Shown here: positions 1 to 6,390 of the stretch, in pieces
Position numbering within the stretch: the first letter of the stretch is position 1
Layout: every line of letters starts with the position of its first letter
DNA from: Flavobacteriaceae bacterium
Lineage (GTDB): Bacteria > Bacteroidota > Bacteroidia > Flavobacteriales > Flavobacteriaceae
Direction of reading: 5' to 3'
NCBI GenBank assembly: GCA_008081175.1
Contig: VMCW01000092.1
Location: forward strand, 1 to 12,354
DNA length: 12,354 nucleotides
The notes under the pieces: model-generated
What the model saw: the letters and a program-made list of their open reading frames with translations, nothing else
Told to the model about the DNA's origin: nothing
Databases searched by the model: none
Translations under genes and position numbers: made by a program

Positions 1-1254
1 CAATCCGGTGGTAATAACCCAAAAAAACACAACCATCCCAACCATAAACACAAACAAAACAATTCCAACAACCAACACAGAGGAGAAAACAACCACAATA
101 AAGACAACAAAAGTCGTTACCGTCAACCTGATTTTGAATTTGATGGAATTGTTGAAACGGAGGGTGTATTGGAAATGATGCCAGAAGGATATGGTTTTTT
201 GCGTTCTTCGGATTACAATTATCTTTCCTCACCAGATGATGTGTATGTTTCTCAGTCACAAGTCCGTTTATTTGGCCTAAAAACAGGGGATACCGTTTTA
301 GGATCTGTACGTCCTCCAAAGGAAGGAGAAAAATACTTTCCATTAATCAAGGTAGATAAAATAAACGGTCTGGATCCAAAAGTTGTTCGAGATCGTGTTT
401 CATTTGAACACTTGACTCCTTTATTTCCTCAGGAAAAATTCAACTTGGCGGATAAACAAAGTACCATCTCTACTCGGATAATGGATTTGTTCTCACCCAT
501 CGGAAAAGGACAACGGGGTATGATCGTATCTCAGCCAAAAACGGGAAAAACAATGCTGCTCAAAGACATTGCTAATGCGATTGCAGCTAACCATCCTGAA
601 GTATACCAACTGATCTTACTCATCGACGAACGTCCAGAAGAGGTAACAGACATGCAACGTAATGTAGATGGTGAAGTAGTAGCCTCTACCTTTGATGAGC
701 CTGCAGAACGTCACGTAAAAGTTGCAAATATTGTTTTAGAAAAGGCAAAACGTTTGGTAGAATGCGGTCATGATGTTGTTATTCTTTTAGACTCCATCAC
801 ACGTCTGGCTAGAGCCTATAATACCGTTCAACCCGCATCTGGTAAAATTTTGAGTGGTGGTGTTGATGCTAATGCACTCCATAAACCTAAGCGTTTCTTT
901 GGTGCAGCTCGAAATATTGAAAACGGTGGTTCTTTATCCATCATCGCAACCGCGCTTACAGAGACTGGATCAAAAATGGATGAAGTGATCTTTGAAGAGT
1001 TTAAAGGAACTGGAAACATGGAACTTCAGTTGGATCGTAGAATTGCGAACAGAAGAATTTTCCCTGCTATTGACTTAGTTTCATCTAGTACTCGACGTGA
1101 CGACCTACTGTTGGATGAAAATACAATAAAACGCATGTGGATCATGAGAAAATACCTTGCGGACATGAACCCAGTAGAAGCGATGGAGTTTATTAATGAT
1201 CGTTTTACTCGAACACTAAACAATGAAGAGTTTTTGATTTCGATGAATTCATAA
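1..1254 (+). CDS. rho: Transcription termination factor Rho (5' end cut off by window edge)
   Basis: Rho is the hexameric RNA-dependent ATPase/helicase that ends transcription. The reading frame is open from base 1, so the gene begins before the window and the ATG at 169 is internal. The first 42 visible residues are low complexity (12 Asn, 6 His, 6 Lys, 3 Arg, only 2 acidic). The RNA-binding OB-fold follows (about codons 43-125), with the family hallmarks GVLE, EGYGFLRS, PDDVYVS and RPPKEGE. The ATPase core has a P-loop QPKTGKT (about 532-552), the LIDERPEE segment, Walker B VVILLDS with the following ITRLARAYN (about 775-822), and the Q/R-loop region SGKILSGGVDANALHKPKRFFGAARNIENGG (split here as SGKILSGG through ENGG, about 838-930). 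It ends in a normal Rho C-terminus at a TAA. There are 417 visible codons. Identification is certain; only the true start and the full insertion length are unknown. Confidence 0.98.
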   Translation, partial: QSGGNNPKKHNHPNHKHKQNNSNNQHRGENNHNKDNKSRYRQPDFEFDGIVETEGVLEMMPEGYGFLRSSDYNYLSSPDDVYVSQSQVRLFGLKTGDTVLGSVRPPKEGEKYFPLIKVDKINGLDPKVVRDRVSFEHLTPLFPQEKFNLADKQSTISTRIMDLFSPIGKGQRGMIVSQPKTGKTMLLKDIANAIAANHPEVYQLILLIDERPEEVTDMQRNVDGEVVASTFDEPAERHVKVANIVLEKAKRLVECGHDVVILLDSITRLARAYNTVQPASGKILSGGVDANALHKPKRFFGAARNIENGGSLSIIATALTETGSKMDEVIFEEFKGTGNMELQLDRRIANRRIFPAIDLVSSSTRRDDLLLDENTIKRMWIMRKYLADMNPVEAMEFINDRFTRTLNNEEFLISMNS

Positions 1255-1273
1255 ACGCTAACCAATAACCAAT

Positions 1274-1304
1274 AAAAAAGGCTTCCAAATGGAAGCCTTT
1301 TTTT
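1274..1304. terminator. Bidirectional intrinsic terminator between rho and rpsT
   Basis: An uninterrupted inverted repeat, GGCTTCC / GGAAGCC with loop AAAT, is flanked by A6 on the left and T7 on the right. Read on either strand it gives a stable hairpin followed by a U-run. It lies 19 bases after the rho stop and 20 bases after the end of the convergent rpsT, so it can serve both genes. This is seen directly in the sequence; activity is inferred. Confidence 0.88.
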
Positions 1305-1324
1305 GATTCTTTCAAAAGTTATTC

Positions 1325-1576
1325 TTATAAAGACGCAACGTGTTTGGATAACTTTGATTTTAAATTACCTGCTTTATTAGCATGAATAATATTTTTCTTG
1401 GCCAATTTGTCAATTAAAGATACTACAGAAGGAAACAACTTATTTGCCTCTTTCTTGTTGGTAGTTTCTCTTAATTTTTTAATCGCATTTCGTGTAGTCT
1501 TGTGTTGGAAACGATTAAGTAAACGTTTCTTGTTATTTGAACGGATGCGTTTTAATGCCGATTTATGATTTGCCAT
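1325..1576 (-). CDS. rpsT: 30S ribosomal protein S20
   Basis: This is the small basic primary 16S rRNA-binding protein of the 30S subunit. The 83-residue product starts MANHKSALKRIRSNNKKR, the typical S20 N-terminus, and is Lys/Arg-rich with predicted long helices throughout, matching the usual family length of 83-90. The start codon follows an A/T-rich leader with no Shine-Dalgarno sequence. It lies 17 bases downstream of tRNA-Glu on the same strand, so both are probably made from one transcript starting at the promoter upstream of the tRNA. The transcript would end at the shared hairpin at 1274-1304. Nothing in the protein looks altered. Confidence 0.97.
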   Translation of the reverse strand: MANHKSALKRIRSNNKKRLLNRFQHKTTRNAIKKLRETTNKKEANKLFPSVVSLIDKLAKKNIIHANKAGNLKSKLSKHVASL

Positions 1577-1593
1577 AATTACTATTTATATAG

Positions 1594-1665
1594 TAGCCCG
1601 TAGGGGAATCGAACCCCTCTTTCCAGGATGAAAACCTGGCGTCCTAACCGATAGACGAACGGGCC
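1594..1665 (-). tRNA. tRNA-Glu, anticodon TTC
   Basis: The minus strand folds into a full cloverleaf of 72 nt. The acceptor 5' strand is GGCCCGT, the D arm GTCT...GGAC, the anticodon stem CCAGG/CCTGG with loop TTTTCAT (anticodon TTC, reading GAA/GAG), the variable loop AAAG, and the T arm AGGGG-TTCGATT-CCCCT. The acceptor 3' strand is ACGGGCT with discriminator A. The CCA end is not encoded. The first acceptor pair is G1-U72, a wobble rather than a Watson-Crick pair. It sits between its promoter (1680-1711) and rpsT. Confidence 0.95.
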
Positions 1666-1679
1666 ATATTTTTCGTGCG

Positions 1680-1711
1680 CAAATGTACACGGAATATTAT
1701 TATTAAACAAG
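1680..1711 (-). promoter_or_regulatory. Bacteroidota-type promoter for tRNA-Glu and rpsT
   Basis: On the minus strand the sequence contains CTTG (1708-1711), then TACATTTG (1680-1687), with 20 bases between TTG and TACATTTG. This matches the known Bacteroidota primary-sigma promoter (TTTG-like -33 element, 19-21 bases, TAnnTTTG -7 element). Transcription would start a few bases before the 5' end of the tRNA at 1665. The element and spacing are seen directly; use in vivo is inferred. Confidence 0.72.
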
Positions 1712-1832
1712 ACTATTTTACAACAAAAGAAAAGGATTTTTTCTCAATTTCTTATCTAGCTAGTAAGGTGCGGCTTTTACCAAGAGAATACGATAAGAGA
1801 AAAATGCAAAAAAAAACGCTCTAAATGGCTCA
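1712..1832. other. Non-coding gap between proS 3' end and the tRNA promoter
   Basis: No convincing gene is visible here. On the minus strand, just after the proS stop, there is a run of nine T (1808-1816), but the bases before it form only a weak hairpin, so this is at best a poor intrinsic terminator. Further on, TTTCTTATC (1748-1756) and GATAAGAGA (1792-1800) form an 8-of-9 inverted repeat. It encloses a near-palindrome around CTAGCTAG (1756-1763) and a GTAA...TTAC pair (1763-1780). This may be a branched 3' structure of the proS mRNA, but no T-run follows it. Confidence 0.4.
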
Positions 1833-3311
1833 TTAATAGGCTTTAGCAAAAAGTACACGACGTGAAGAAGGCTTTCCGGAGTAAACACATACTCCCTCTT
1901 CAAGACTTGATTCTAAAGGAATACAACGTATGGTTGCTTTAGTTTCGTTTTTAATCGCTTCTTCCGTAGCTTCAGTTCCATCCCAATGAGCCGAAATAAA
2001 ACCTCCTTTTTCTTCTAGTATTTTCTTAAACGTTTCGAAATCATCTACCCTAGTAGTGTGTTGAGTTCTAAAGTCCTTCGCTTTTTCAAAAAGGGACACC
2101 TGCATGACCTCCAACTCGTTTTTCACGTATGCAAGTACTTCTTGCTGAGTGAGTGTGGTCTTAGTAAGTGTATCACGTCGAGCAACTTCCACTGTTCCCT
2201 GTTCTAAATCCTTAGGGCCTATTGCTATTCGCAGCGGGACACCTTTGAGTTCGTATTCGTTGAATTTAAACCCAGGTTTGAATTTATCTCGATTATCAAA
2301 TTTTACACGTATGTTGTGTTGTTCCAAATCGGATTTAATTTTTTCTGCAACTTCCGCAATTTGACGTTGCTGCTCTTCTCCTTTATATATAGGCACAATC
2401 ACAACTTGATCCGGAGCTAAATTAGGGGGTAATACCAAACCGTTATCATCACTGTGAGTCATGATCAAAGCGCCTATGAGTCGTGTTGATACTCCCCAAG
2501 AAGTAGCCCACACATATTCCAGACTACCAGTATCAGAGGCAAATTTCACATCAAAGGCCTTGGCGAAATTTTGACCCAAAAAGTGGGAAGTACCTGCCTG
2601 TAAGGCTTTACCGTCTTGCATCAATGCCTCAATACAATACGTTTCTTCAGCTCCTGCAAATCGCTCACTTGCTGTTTTGGTTCCCTGTATTACCGGAATC
2701 GCCATAAAATTTTCTACAAAATTGGCATACACTTGATTCATTAGTTTAGTTTCTACAAGAGCTTCATCTCGGGTTGCATGAGCAGTGTGTCCCTCCTGCC
2801 ATAAAAATTCTGCTGTTCTTAAAAACAAACGAGTACGCATTTCCCATCGTACTACATTAGCCCATTGATTGATTAAAATGGGTAAATCTCTATAGGATTG
2901 AATCCAATTTTTATACGTATTCCAAATAACGGCTTCACTAGTAGGACGAACAACCAACTCTTCTTCGAGTTTAGCATTGGGGTCTACCTTAAGTTTGCCT
3001 GGATGGTCTTCATCATTTTTTAAACGGTAGTGAGTTACTACTGCACATTCCTTTGCAAAACCCTCTGCATTTTTTTCTTCTGCTTCAAATAAACTTTTGG
3101 GTACAAAAAGGGGAAAATATGCATTTTGATGTCCTGTAGCCTTGAACATTTTATCGAGTTCTGATTGCATTTTTTCCCAGATAGCGTATCCATATGGCTT
3201 AATTACCATACAACCGCGTACTGCGGAATTTTCAGCTAAATCCGCCTGAACCACGATTTCATTATACCATTTGGAATAGTCTGTTTCTCGAGAAGTTATT
3301 TTTTTAGCCAT
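1833..3311 (-). CDS. proS: Prolyl-tRNA synthetase, short archaeal/eukaryotic-like type
   Basis: This class II aminoacyl-tRNA synthetase charges tRNA-Pro. The 492-residue length and the lack of the large editing insertion between motifs 2 and 3 place it in the archaeal/eukaryotic-like ProRS group rather than the long E. coli type. Visible motifs are the motif 1 region around residues 35-70 (GCMVIKPYGYAIW...NAYFPLFVP), the proline-specific T124-S-E126 in VVRPTSEA, motif 2 with R155-WEMRTR and FLWQEGHTAH, and motif 3 GVSTRLIGALIM (273-284). An anticodon-binding domain follows from about 300. The C-terminal domain ends in Tyr492, as usual for this group. Its zinc site is degenerate: by position the four expected cysteines correspond to D444, T449, C475 and S478. 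The ATG start follows an A-rich leader. The gene stands alone and is divergent from the lipoprotein gene at 3407. Confidence 0.97.
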   Translation of the reverse strand: MAKKITSRETDYSKWYNEIVVQADLAENSAVRGCMVIKPYGYAIWEKMQSELDKMFKATGHQNAYFPLFVPKSLFEAEEKNAEGFAKECAVVTHYRLKNDEDHPGKLKVDPNAKLEEELVVRPTSEAVIWNTYKNWIQSYRDLPILINQWANVVRWEMRTRLFLRTAEFLWQEGHTAHATRDEALVETKLMNQVYANFVENFMAIPVIQGTKTASERFAGAEETYCIEALMQDGKALQAGTSHFLGQNFAKAFDVKFASDTGSLEYVWATSWGVSTRLIGALIMTHSDDNGLVLPPNLAPDQVVIVPIYKGEEQQRQIAEVAEKIKSDLEQHNIRVKFDNRDKFKPGFKFNEYELKGVPLRIAIGPKDLEQGTVEVARRDTLTKTTLTQQEVLAYVKNELEVMQVSLFEKAKDFRTQHTTRVDDFETFKKILEEKGGFISAHWDGTEATEEAIKNETKATIRCIPLESSLEEGVCVYSGKPSSRRVLFAKAY

Positions 3312-3334
3312 AAATCTTTGGCATAGATTTTGCC

Positions 3335-3342
3335 TATATTTG
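3335..3342 (+). promoter_or_regulatory. Candidate -7 element for the lipoprotein/barrel pair
   Basis: TATATTTG matches the Bacteroidota TAnnTTTG -7 consensus exactly and lies about 65 bases upstream of the ATG at 3407. A TTTG at 3317-3320 is only 14 bases upstream, too close for a normal -33 element, so the match is incomplete. It would start a transcript with a leader of roughly 55-60 bases. Confidence 0.4.
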
Positions 3343-3364
3343 ATTATGTTAATCTAATGTGTTG

Positions 3365-3397
3365 CAAATCTAATTCTTTTGAATCACATTTCTAAAA
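3365..3397 (-). promoter_or_regulatory. Candidate promoter for proS
   Basis: On the minus strand TAGATTTG (3365-3372) fits the TAnnTTTG -7 element. TTTA/TTTT (3393-3397) lies 20-21 bases upstream, an approximate -33 element. It would give a proS leader of about 45 bases. Its predicted start lies inside the region just downstream of the plus-strand -7 element at 3335, so the two divergent transcripts would overlap slightly at their 5' ends. Confidence 0.42.
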
Positions 3398-3406
3398 CGA
3401 ATCCTT

Positions 3407-4795
3407 ATGAAAACAACAACCCTGCACTACAAAATCAAGAATTTATTTTTTGGACTTCTTGCTGCAACGTTAGTTCTAAGCTGTGGTAGTTTCCAAGGTT
3501 CGTCTTACTTTACTTCTGATGGTATCTATGTTTCTAAAAGTAATACACCAAGAGAATACCCTCAAAAAAACACAAATAACAACTACTATACCCAGTATTT
3601 TAAAAATGCTGCAGAAACTGGTTCTGTAGCTACCGCTTCAGAAGATATTTATTTTACAGATAGTGATTCGTATGTCTCTAGTTCGGATTATGAAATAAAT
3701 TCAGAAGAGCTTACATCTCAACAACTTCCCTGGGGGGATCAGCCCAGTCAAACGGAAATCATTTTAATCGATTCTAGACCGAATTATTTTTGGGGACTTT
3801 CAGGTTTCGCTTTTAATTTTTCTCCATTTTGGAATTCCTATTATTCAAATCCTTACCGCTTTGGCTATGGACGTTTTTACTCGCGTTTCTATAACTATCC
3901 CTATTGGAATCCTTATGGGGCTTATGCTGGATTTTGGGACCCCTTTAATTCCTTTTATTCACCATTCAATTATTACGGAGGCTTTTATTCTCCTTATGGA
4001 TTTGGCTTCAGAGGACACTGGGCAAATCGCTTCCAAAGATGGAATCGCTTCGACGATTACTATGGAACGAATTACAGAAGAAGAAACACTAATGAGTATA
4101 GAACAACGGTAGCTAGAATTAAGTCTGGCAGAGGCGAAAAAACACAAAACAGCTCCAATGAAAAGCCCCGTGTAGCTTCCAAAGATGAGAATAGTAAAAC
4201 TCAAGACATTCAAAACACCATAAACAGAATCAATCTTGGAAGAGGAGTTAATTCTTTGGGGAGAACTGCTGTTGTAGGCTATGATCGCAATCGTTTAAAC
4301 GGAGTGCAAAGAACACTTTCGGGAAATTCTAATAGCAGACCTGGAACCCTTATCAACAGTAGAAGCAGAACAAGCGGGCTTACCCAAGGAAATACAAACA
4401 TCACAAAATCTTCTGAAGGAACGTTAAGAAGTACAAATAGAAATTCACCTTCTGTAAATCGATTAGAACGCAACCCTAATCAATCCTCCTTGGTAAAGCG
4501 TCAATCCAATAGATTTGTTCCCGCTACACGTTACCGAGTAGCTCCTTCTAGCAATTCAAGAACGAGACAGCAAGGCAACTACCCAAATAGAAGTAGAACG
4601 AGAAGTAGTTCTGACAGTAATAGTCGACAGTCAAACTTCACCAGATCCAATAGTTCGAATAATTTTAATAGATCCTATAGTCGTCCCTCTAACTCAGGAA
4701 GCAGCAGGTCTTCATTTAGTTCGGGTTCTACAAGAAGTAGTTCTTCTTCAGGAAGAAGTAGTTCTTCTTCAAGAGGCGGTCGAAATAATAGATAA
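3407..4795 (+). CDS. Putative lipoprotein: aromatic-rich middle and Ser/Arg/Asn-rich tail, function unknown
   Basis: I do not recognise a characterised function. The 462-residue product begins with a lipoprotein signal: basic start, hydrophobic stretch 12-24, lipobox LVLSC with Cys26. The residues after Cys26 (GSFQG) lack the acidic surface-export signal described for some Bacteroidota lipoproteins, so a periplasm-facing location is more likely (inference). Residues 27-120 are polar and acidic. Residues about 127-219 are very rich in Tyr, Phe, Trp, Gly, Pro and Asn (for example FWNSYYSNPYRFGYGRFYSR). Residues 220-462 are basic and low complexity, becoming nearly pure Ser/Arg/Asn/Gly, and are probably disordered. 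The tail includes a 21-bp tandem duplication (4733-4771). It is 24 bp upstream of the FadL-like barrel gene, so co-transcription is likely. A role in the envelope is plausible but unproven. It has nothing in common with the neighbouring proS. Confidence 0.85.
   Translation: MKTTTLHYKIKNLFFGLLAATLVLSCGSFQGSSYFTSDGIYVSKSNTPREYPQKNTNNNYYTQYFKNAAETGSVATASEDIYFTDSDSYVSSSDYEINSEELTSQQLPWGDQPSQTEIILIDSRPNYFWGLSGFAFNFSPFWNSYYSNPYRFGYGRFYSRFYNYPYWNPYGAYAGFWDPFNSFYSPFNYYGGFYSPYGFGFRGHWANRFQRWNRFDDYYGTNYRRRNTNEYRTTVARIKSGRGEKTQNSSNEKPRVASKDENSKTQDIQNTINRINLGRGVNSLGRTAVVGYDRNRLNGVQRTLSGNSNSRPGTLINSRSRTSGLTQGNTNITKSSEGTLRSTNRNSPSVNRLERNPNQSSLVKRQSNRFVPATRYRVAPSSNSRTRQQGNYPNRSRTRSSSDSNSRQSNFTRSNSSNNFNRSYSRPSNSGSSRSSFSSGSTRSSSSSGRSSSSSRGGRNNR
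4733..4771 (+). repeat. Short tandem duplication in the Ser/Arg tail
   Basis: Two identical 18-base copies (4733-4750 and 4754-4771, beginning AGAAGTAG and ending TTCTTCTTCA) repeat with a 21-base period, which is seven codons, each encoding Arg followed by five Ser. The period keeps the reading frame. Similar AGAAGTAG-type words occur earlier in the gene (for example near 4591-4608), which suggests growth of the tail by in-frame duplication or slippage. Confidence 0.8.
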
Positions 4796-4819
4796 TTAAA
4801 CCAATAAAATTAGACACCC

Positions 4820-6331
4820 ATGCGCTCCTTATTTTACATAGGTTTGACACTTCTTTTACCCATTTTCACCCTAGCTCAAACTTTAAATGACGTCACTTAT
4901 TTGACACAAACCAATTTGAGTGGAACAGCTCGATACACCTCAATGGCTGGTGCTTTTGGTGCATTAGGTGGTGATTTTTCAGCTCTGAATGACAATCCGG
5001 CAGCATCATCTGTTTTCCTCAATACTGAAATTGGAGGAACAATAAATTTTCAAGCAAGAAATCATACTACTGACTATTTAGGTTCACTTGCTGAAAAAGA
5101 AGATACTGGTTTTTATATGGATCAATTTGGCGCTGTCTTTGTTTTTAACAATACTAAAGCTGAAAGCCCTTGGTCCAGAATAAGTGCTGCTATTAATGTT
5201 AATAGAATGGAAACTTTCGATCAAGAGGCCTCCCTTTTTGGGACAAACACCTATGGTATTTCTGACTATTTCCTTTTTTATGCTGATGGCATTGCTTTTG
5301 AAGACATCCAGCTTTATGATGAAGAAACCATAGCCTCCGTTTATCAATATTTAGGTGACGAAATTGGTTTTGGCGCTCAGCAAGCATTTCTTGGGTACCA
5401 AAGTTTTATTATTGACCCCTTTACGGATGATCCAGGTGAAACACGTTACTTCAGTAATGTAGACTCAAATCAATACCAGCACGACTTAAAAATTAAAAAC
5501 GTGGGGTTTCACAGAAAAACCAGTTTTAATTTTAGTGCTTTATACAGAGAAATACTTCACCTAGGAGTCAATGTAAACAGTCATTATATTGAATTTGATC
5601 AAACACATGACTTTTTTGAAGGAGGTCAAGATTTAGACTCCTTCATCTACGATGTAAATTTTAAAAATACTTTGCTTTCCTATGGGAGAGGACAATCTTT
5701 ACAATTTGGTGGTATATTGAAGTTAAATAACCTCCGTTTAGGTCTAGCATATGATAGCCCGCAGTGGATTGAACTCCAAGACGAAACAAAACAAAGTTTG
5801 AGCGCTTATCGCTTTCAAGACGGTATTGAAATTCAAGAAATTTTAGATCCCAACGTTATTAACTCCTTTGCATCTTATGAATTAAAAATCCCATCTAAAA
5901 CAAGCATAAGTGCTGCCTATGTTTTTAACAGTTCCGGCTTGCTTTCTTTTGAGTACAGTACACAAGATTTATCCGATAGTCAATCCAATTCCGCAAGTGG
6001 AAGTAATTTTCTAGAAGCACTAAATAGAGAGATTAAAGACACCTTTGGAATGGTAAACACTTTAAAAGTTGGAGGAGAATTACGAATAAAAGAATTGAGC
6101 CTCAGAGCAGGATATTTCAATCGAAGTAAAATGCAAAACTCTTCAAGTTTGAACGATCATGCGGTAACACTTGGGGTAGGATTTGATTTTGGACCCAGTA
6201 GTCTAAATTTTTCATTGGTAAATTATACCCAAATTCAAGAATTTCAACTCTTTTCAGAAGGCCTTACAGATTCTTTTGAACTTTCAAAAAAACTCACCCA
6301 AGTCACTATGAGCTTTAATTTTAAGCTTTGA
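4820..6331 (+). CDS. Outer-membrane beta-barrel protein, OmpP1/FadL-like
   Basis: This is probably an outer-membrane transport barrel of the OmpP1/FadL/TodX group. Members in Bacteroidota are often labelled hemin receptor without biochemical proof, so the substrate is unknown. The 503-residue product has a Sec signal peptide (residues 1-19, cleavage expected after TLA). The mature start contains the family hallmark SGTARYTSMAGAFGALGGD followed by ALNDNPAASS (residues about 34-65), the N-terminal hatch-like segment. The rest alternates polar and hydrophobic residues as in beta strands, for example KVGGELRIKELSLRAGYF and AVTLGVGFDFG, and ends in strand-like VTMSFNFKL. The terminal residue is Leu rather than the Phe common in outer-membrane barrels. 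It follows the lipoprotein gene by 24 bp with no promoter visible between them, suggesting an operon and perhaps a shared envelope role. Export would use the Sec and BAM pathways. Confidence 0.82.
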   Translation: MRSLFYIGLTLLLPIFTLAQTLNDVTYLTQTNLSGTARYTSMAGAFGALGGDFSALNDNPAASSVFLNTEIGGTINFQARNHTTDYLGSLAEKEDTGFYMDQFGAVFVFNNTKAESPWSRISAAINVNRMETFDQEASLFGTNTYGISDYFLFYADGIAFEDIQLYDEETIASVYQYLGDEIGFGAQQAFLGYQSFIIDPFTDDPGETRYFSNVDSNQYQHDLKIKNVGFHRKTSFNFSALYREILHLGVNVNSHYIEFDQTHDFFEGGQDLDSFIYDVNFKNTLLSYGRGQSLQFGGILKLNNLRLGLAYDSPQWIELQDETKQSLSAYRFQDGIEIQEILDPNVINSFASYELKIPSKTSISAAYVFNSSGLLSFEYSTQDLSDSQSNSASGSNFLEALNREIKDTFGMVNTLKVGGELRIKELSLRAGYFNRSKMQNSSSLNDHAVTLGVGFDFGPSSLNFSLVNYTQIQEFQLFSEGLTDSFELSKKLTQVTMSFNFKL

Positions 6332-6364
6332 GATTGTAGCGACTAAAAAATCCTATTTAAACAG

Positions 6365-6372
6365 TATATTTG
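6365..6372 (+). promoter_or_regulatory. Candidate -7 element upstream of folE
   Basis: TATATTTG matches the TAnnTTTG consensus and lies 18 bases before the folE ATG, predicting a very short leader of about 10-15 bases. No good TTTG lies at the usual 19-21 base distance (the sequence there is GACT), so support rests on the -7 element and its placement in the 59-bp gap after the barrel gene. Confidence 0.45.
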
Positions 6373-6390
6373 TAGCCATCTGCTAGGCTT

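Noticed and set aside
169..171. ATG at 169 as the start of rho
   Set aside because: The frame is open to base 1 and codes for the charged insertion and the beginning of the OB-fold; the conserved domain already starts before this ATG.
1808..1816. T9 run after proS as an intrinsic terminator
   Set aside because: The bases immediately before it form no stem longer than about four pairs, so it was recorded only as a feature of the gap.
3861..4213. Two 83-84 codon frames (one on each strand) inside the aromatic-rich lipoprotein gene
   Set aside because: They are by-products of the biased codon composition of the real gene; neither has a start context or family resemblance.
4733..4771. Self-complementary AGAAG...CTTCT words as a possible terminator or CRISPR-like repeat
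   Set aside because: They are in-frame Arg/Ser codons with only two copies and no U-run or spacers.
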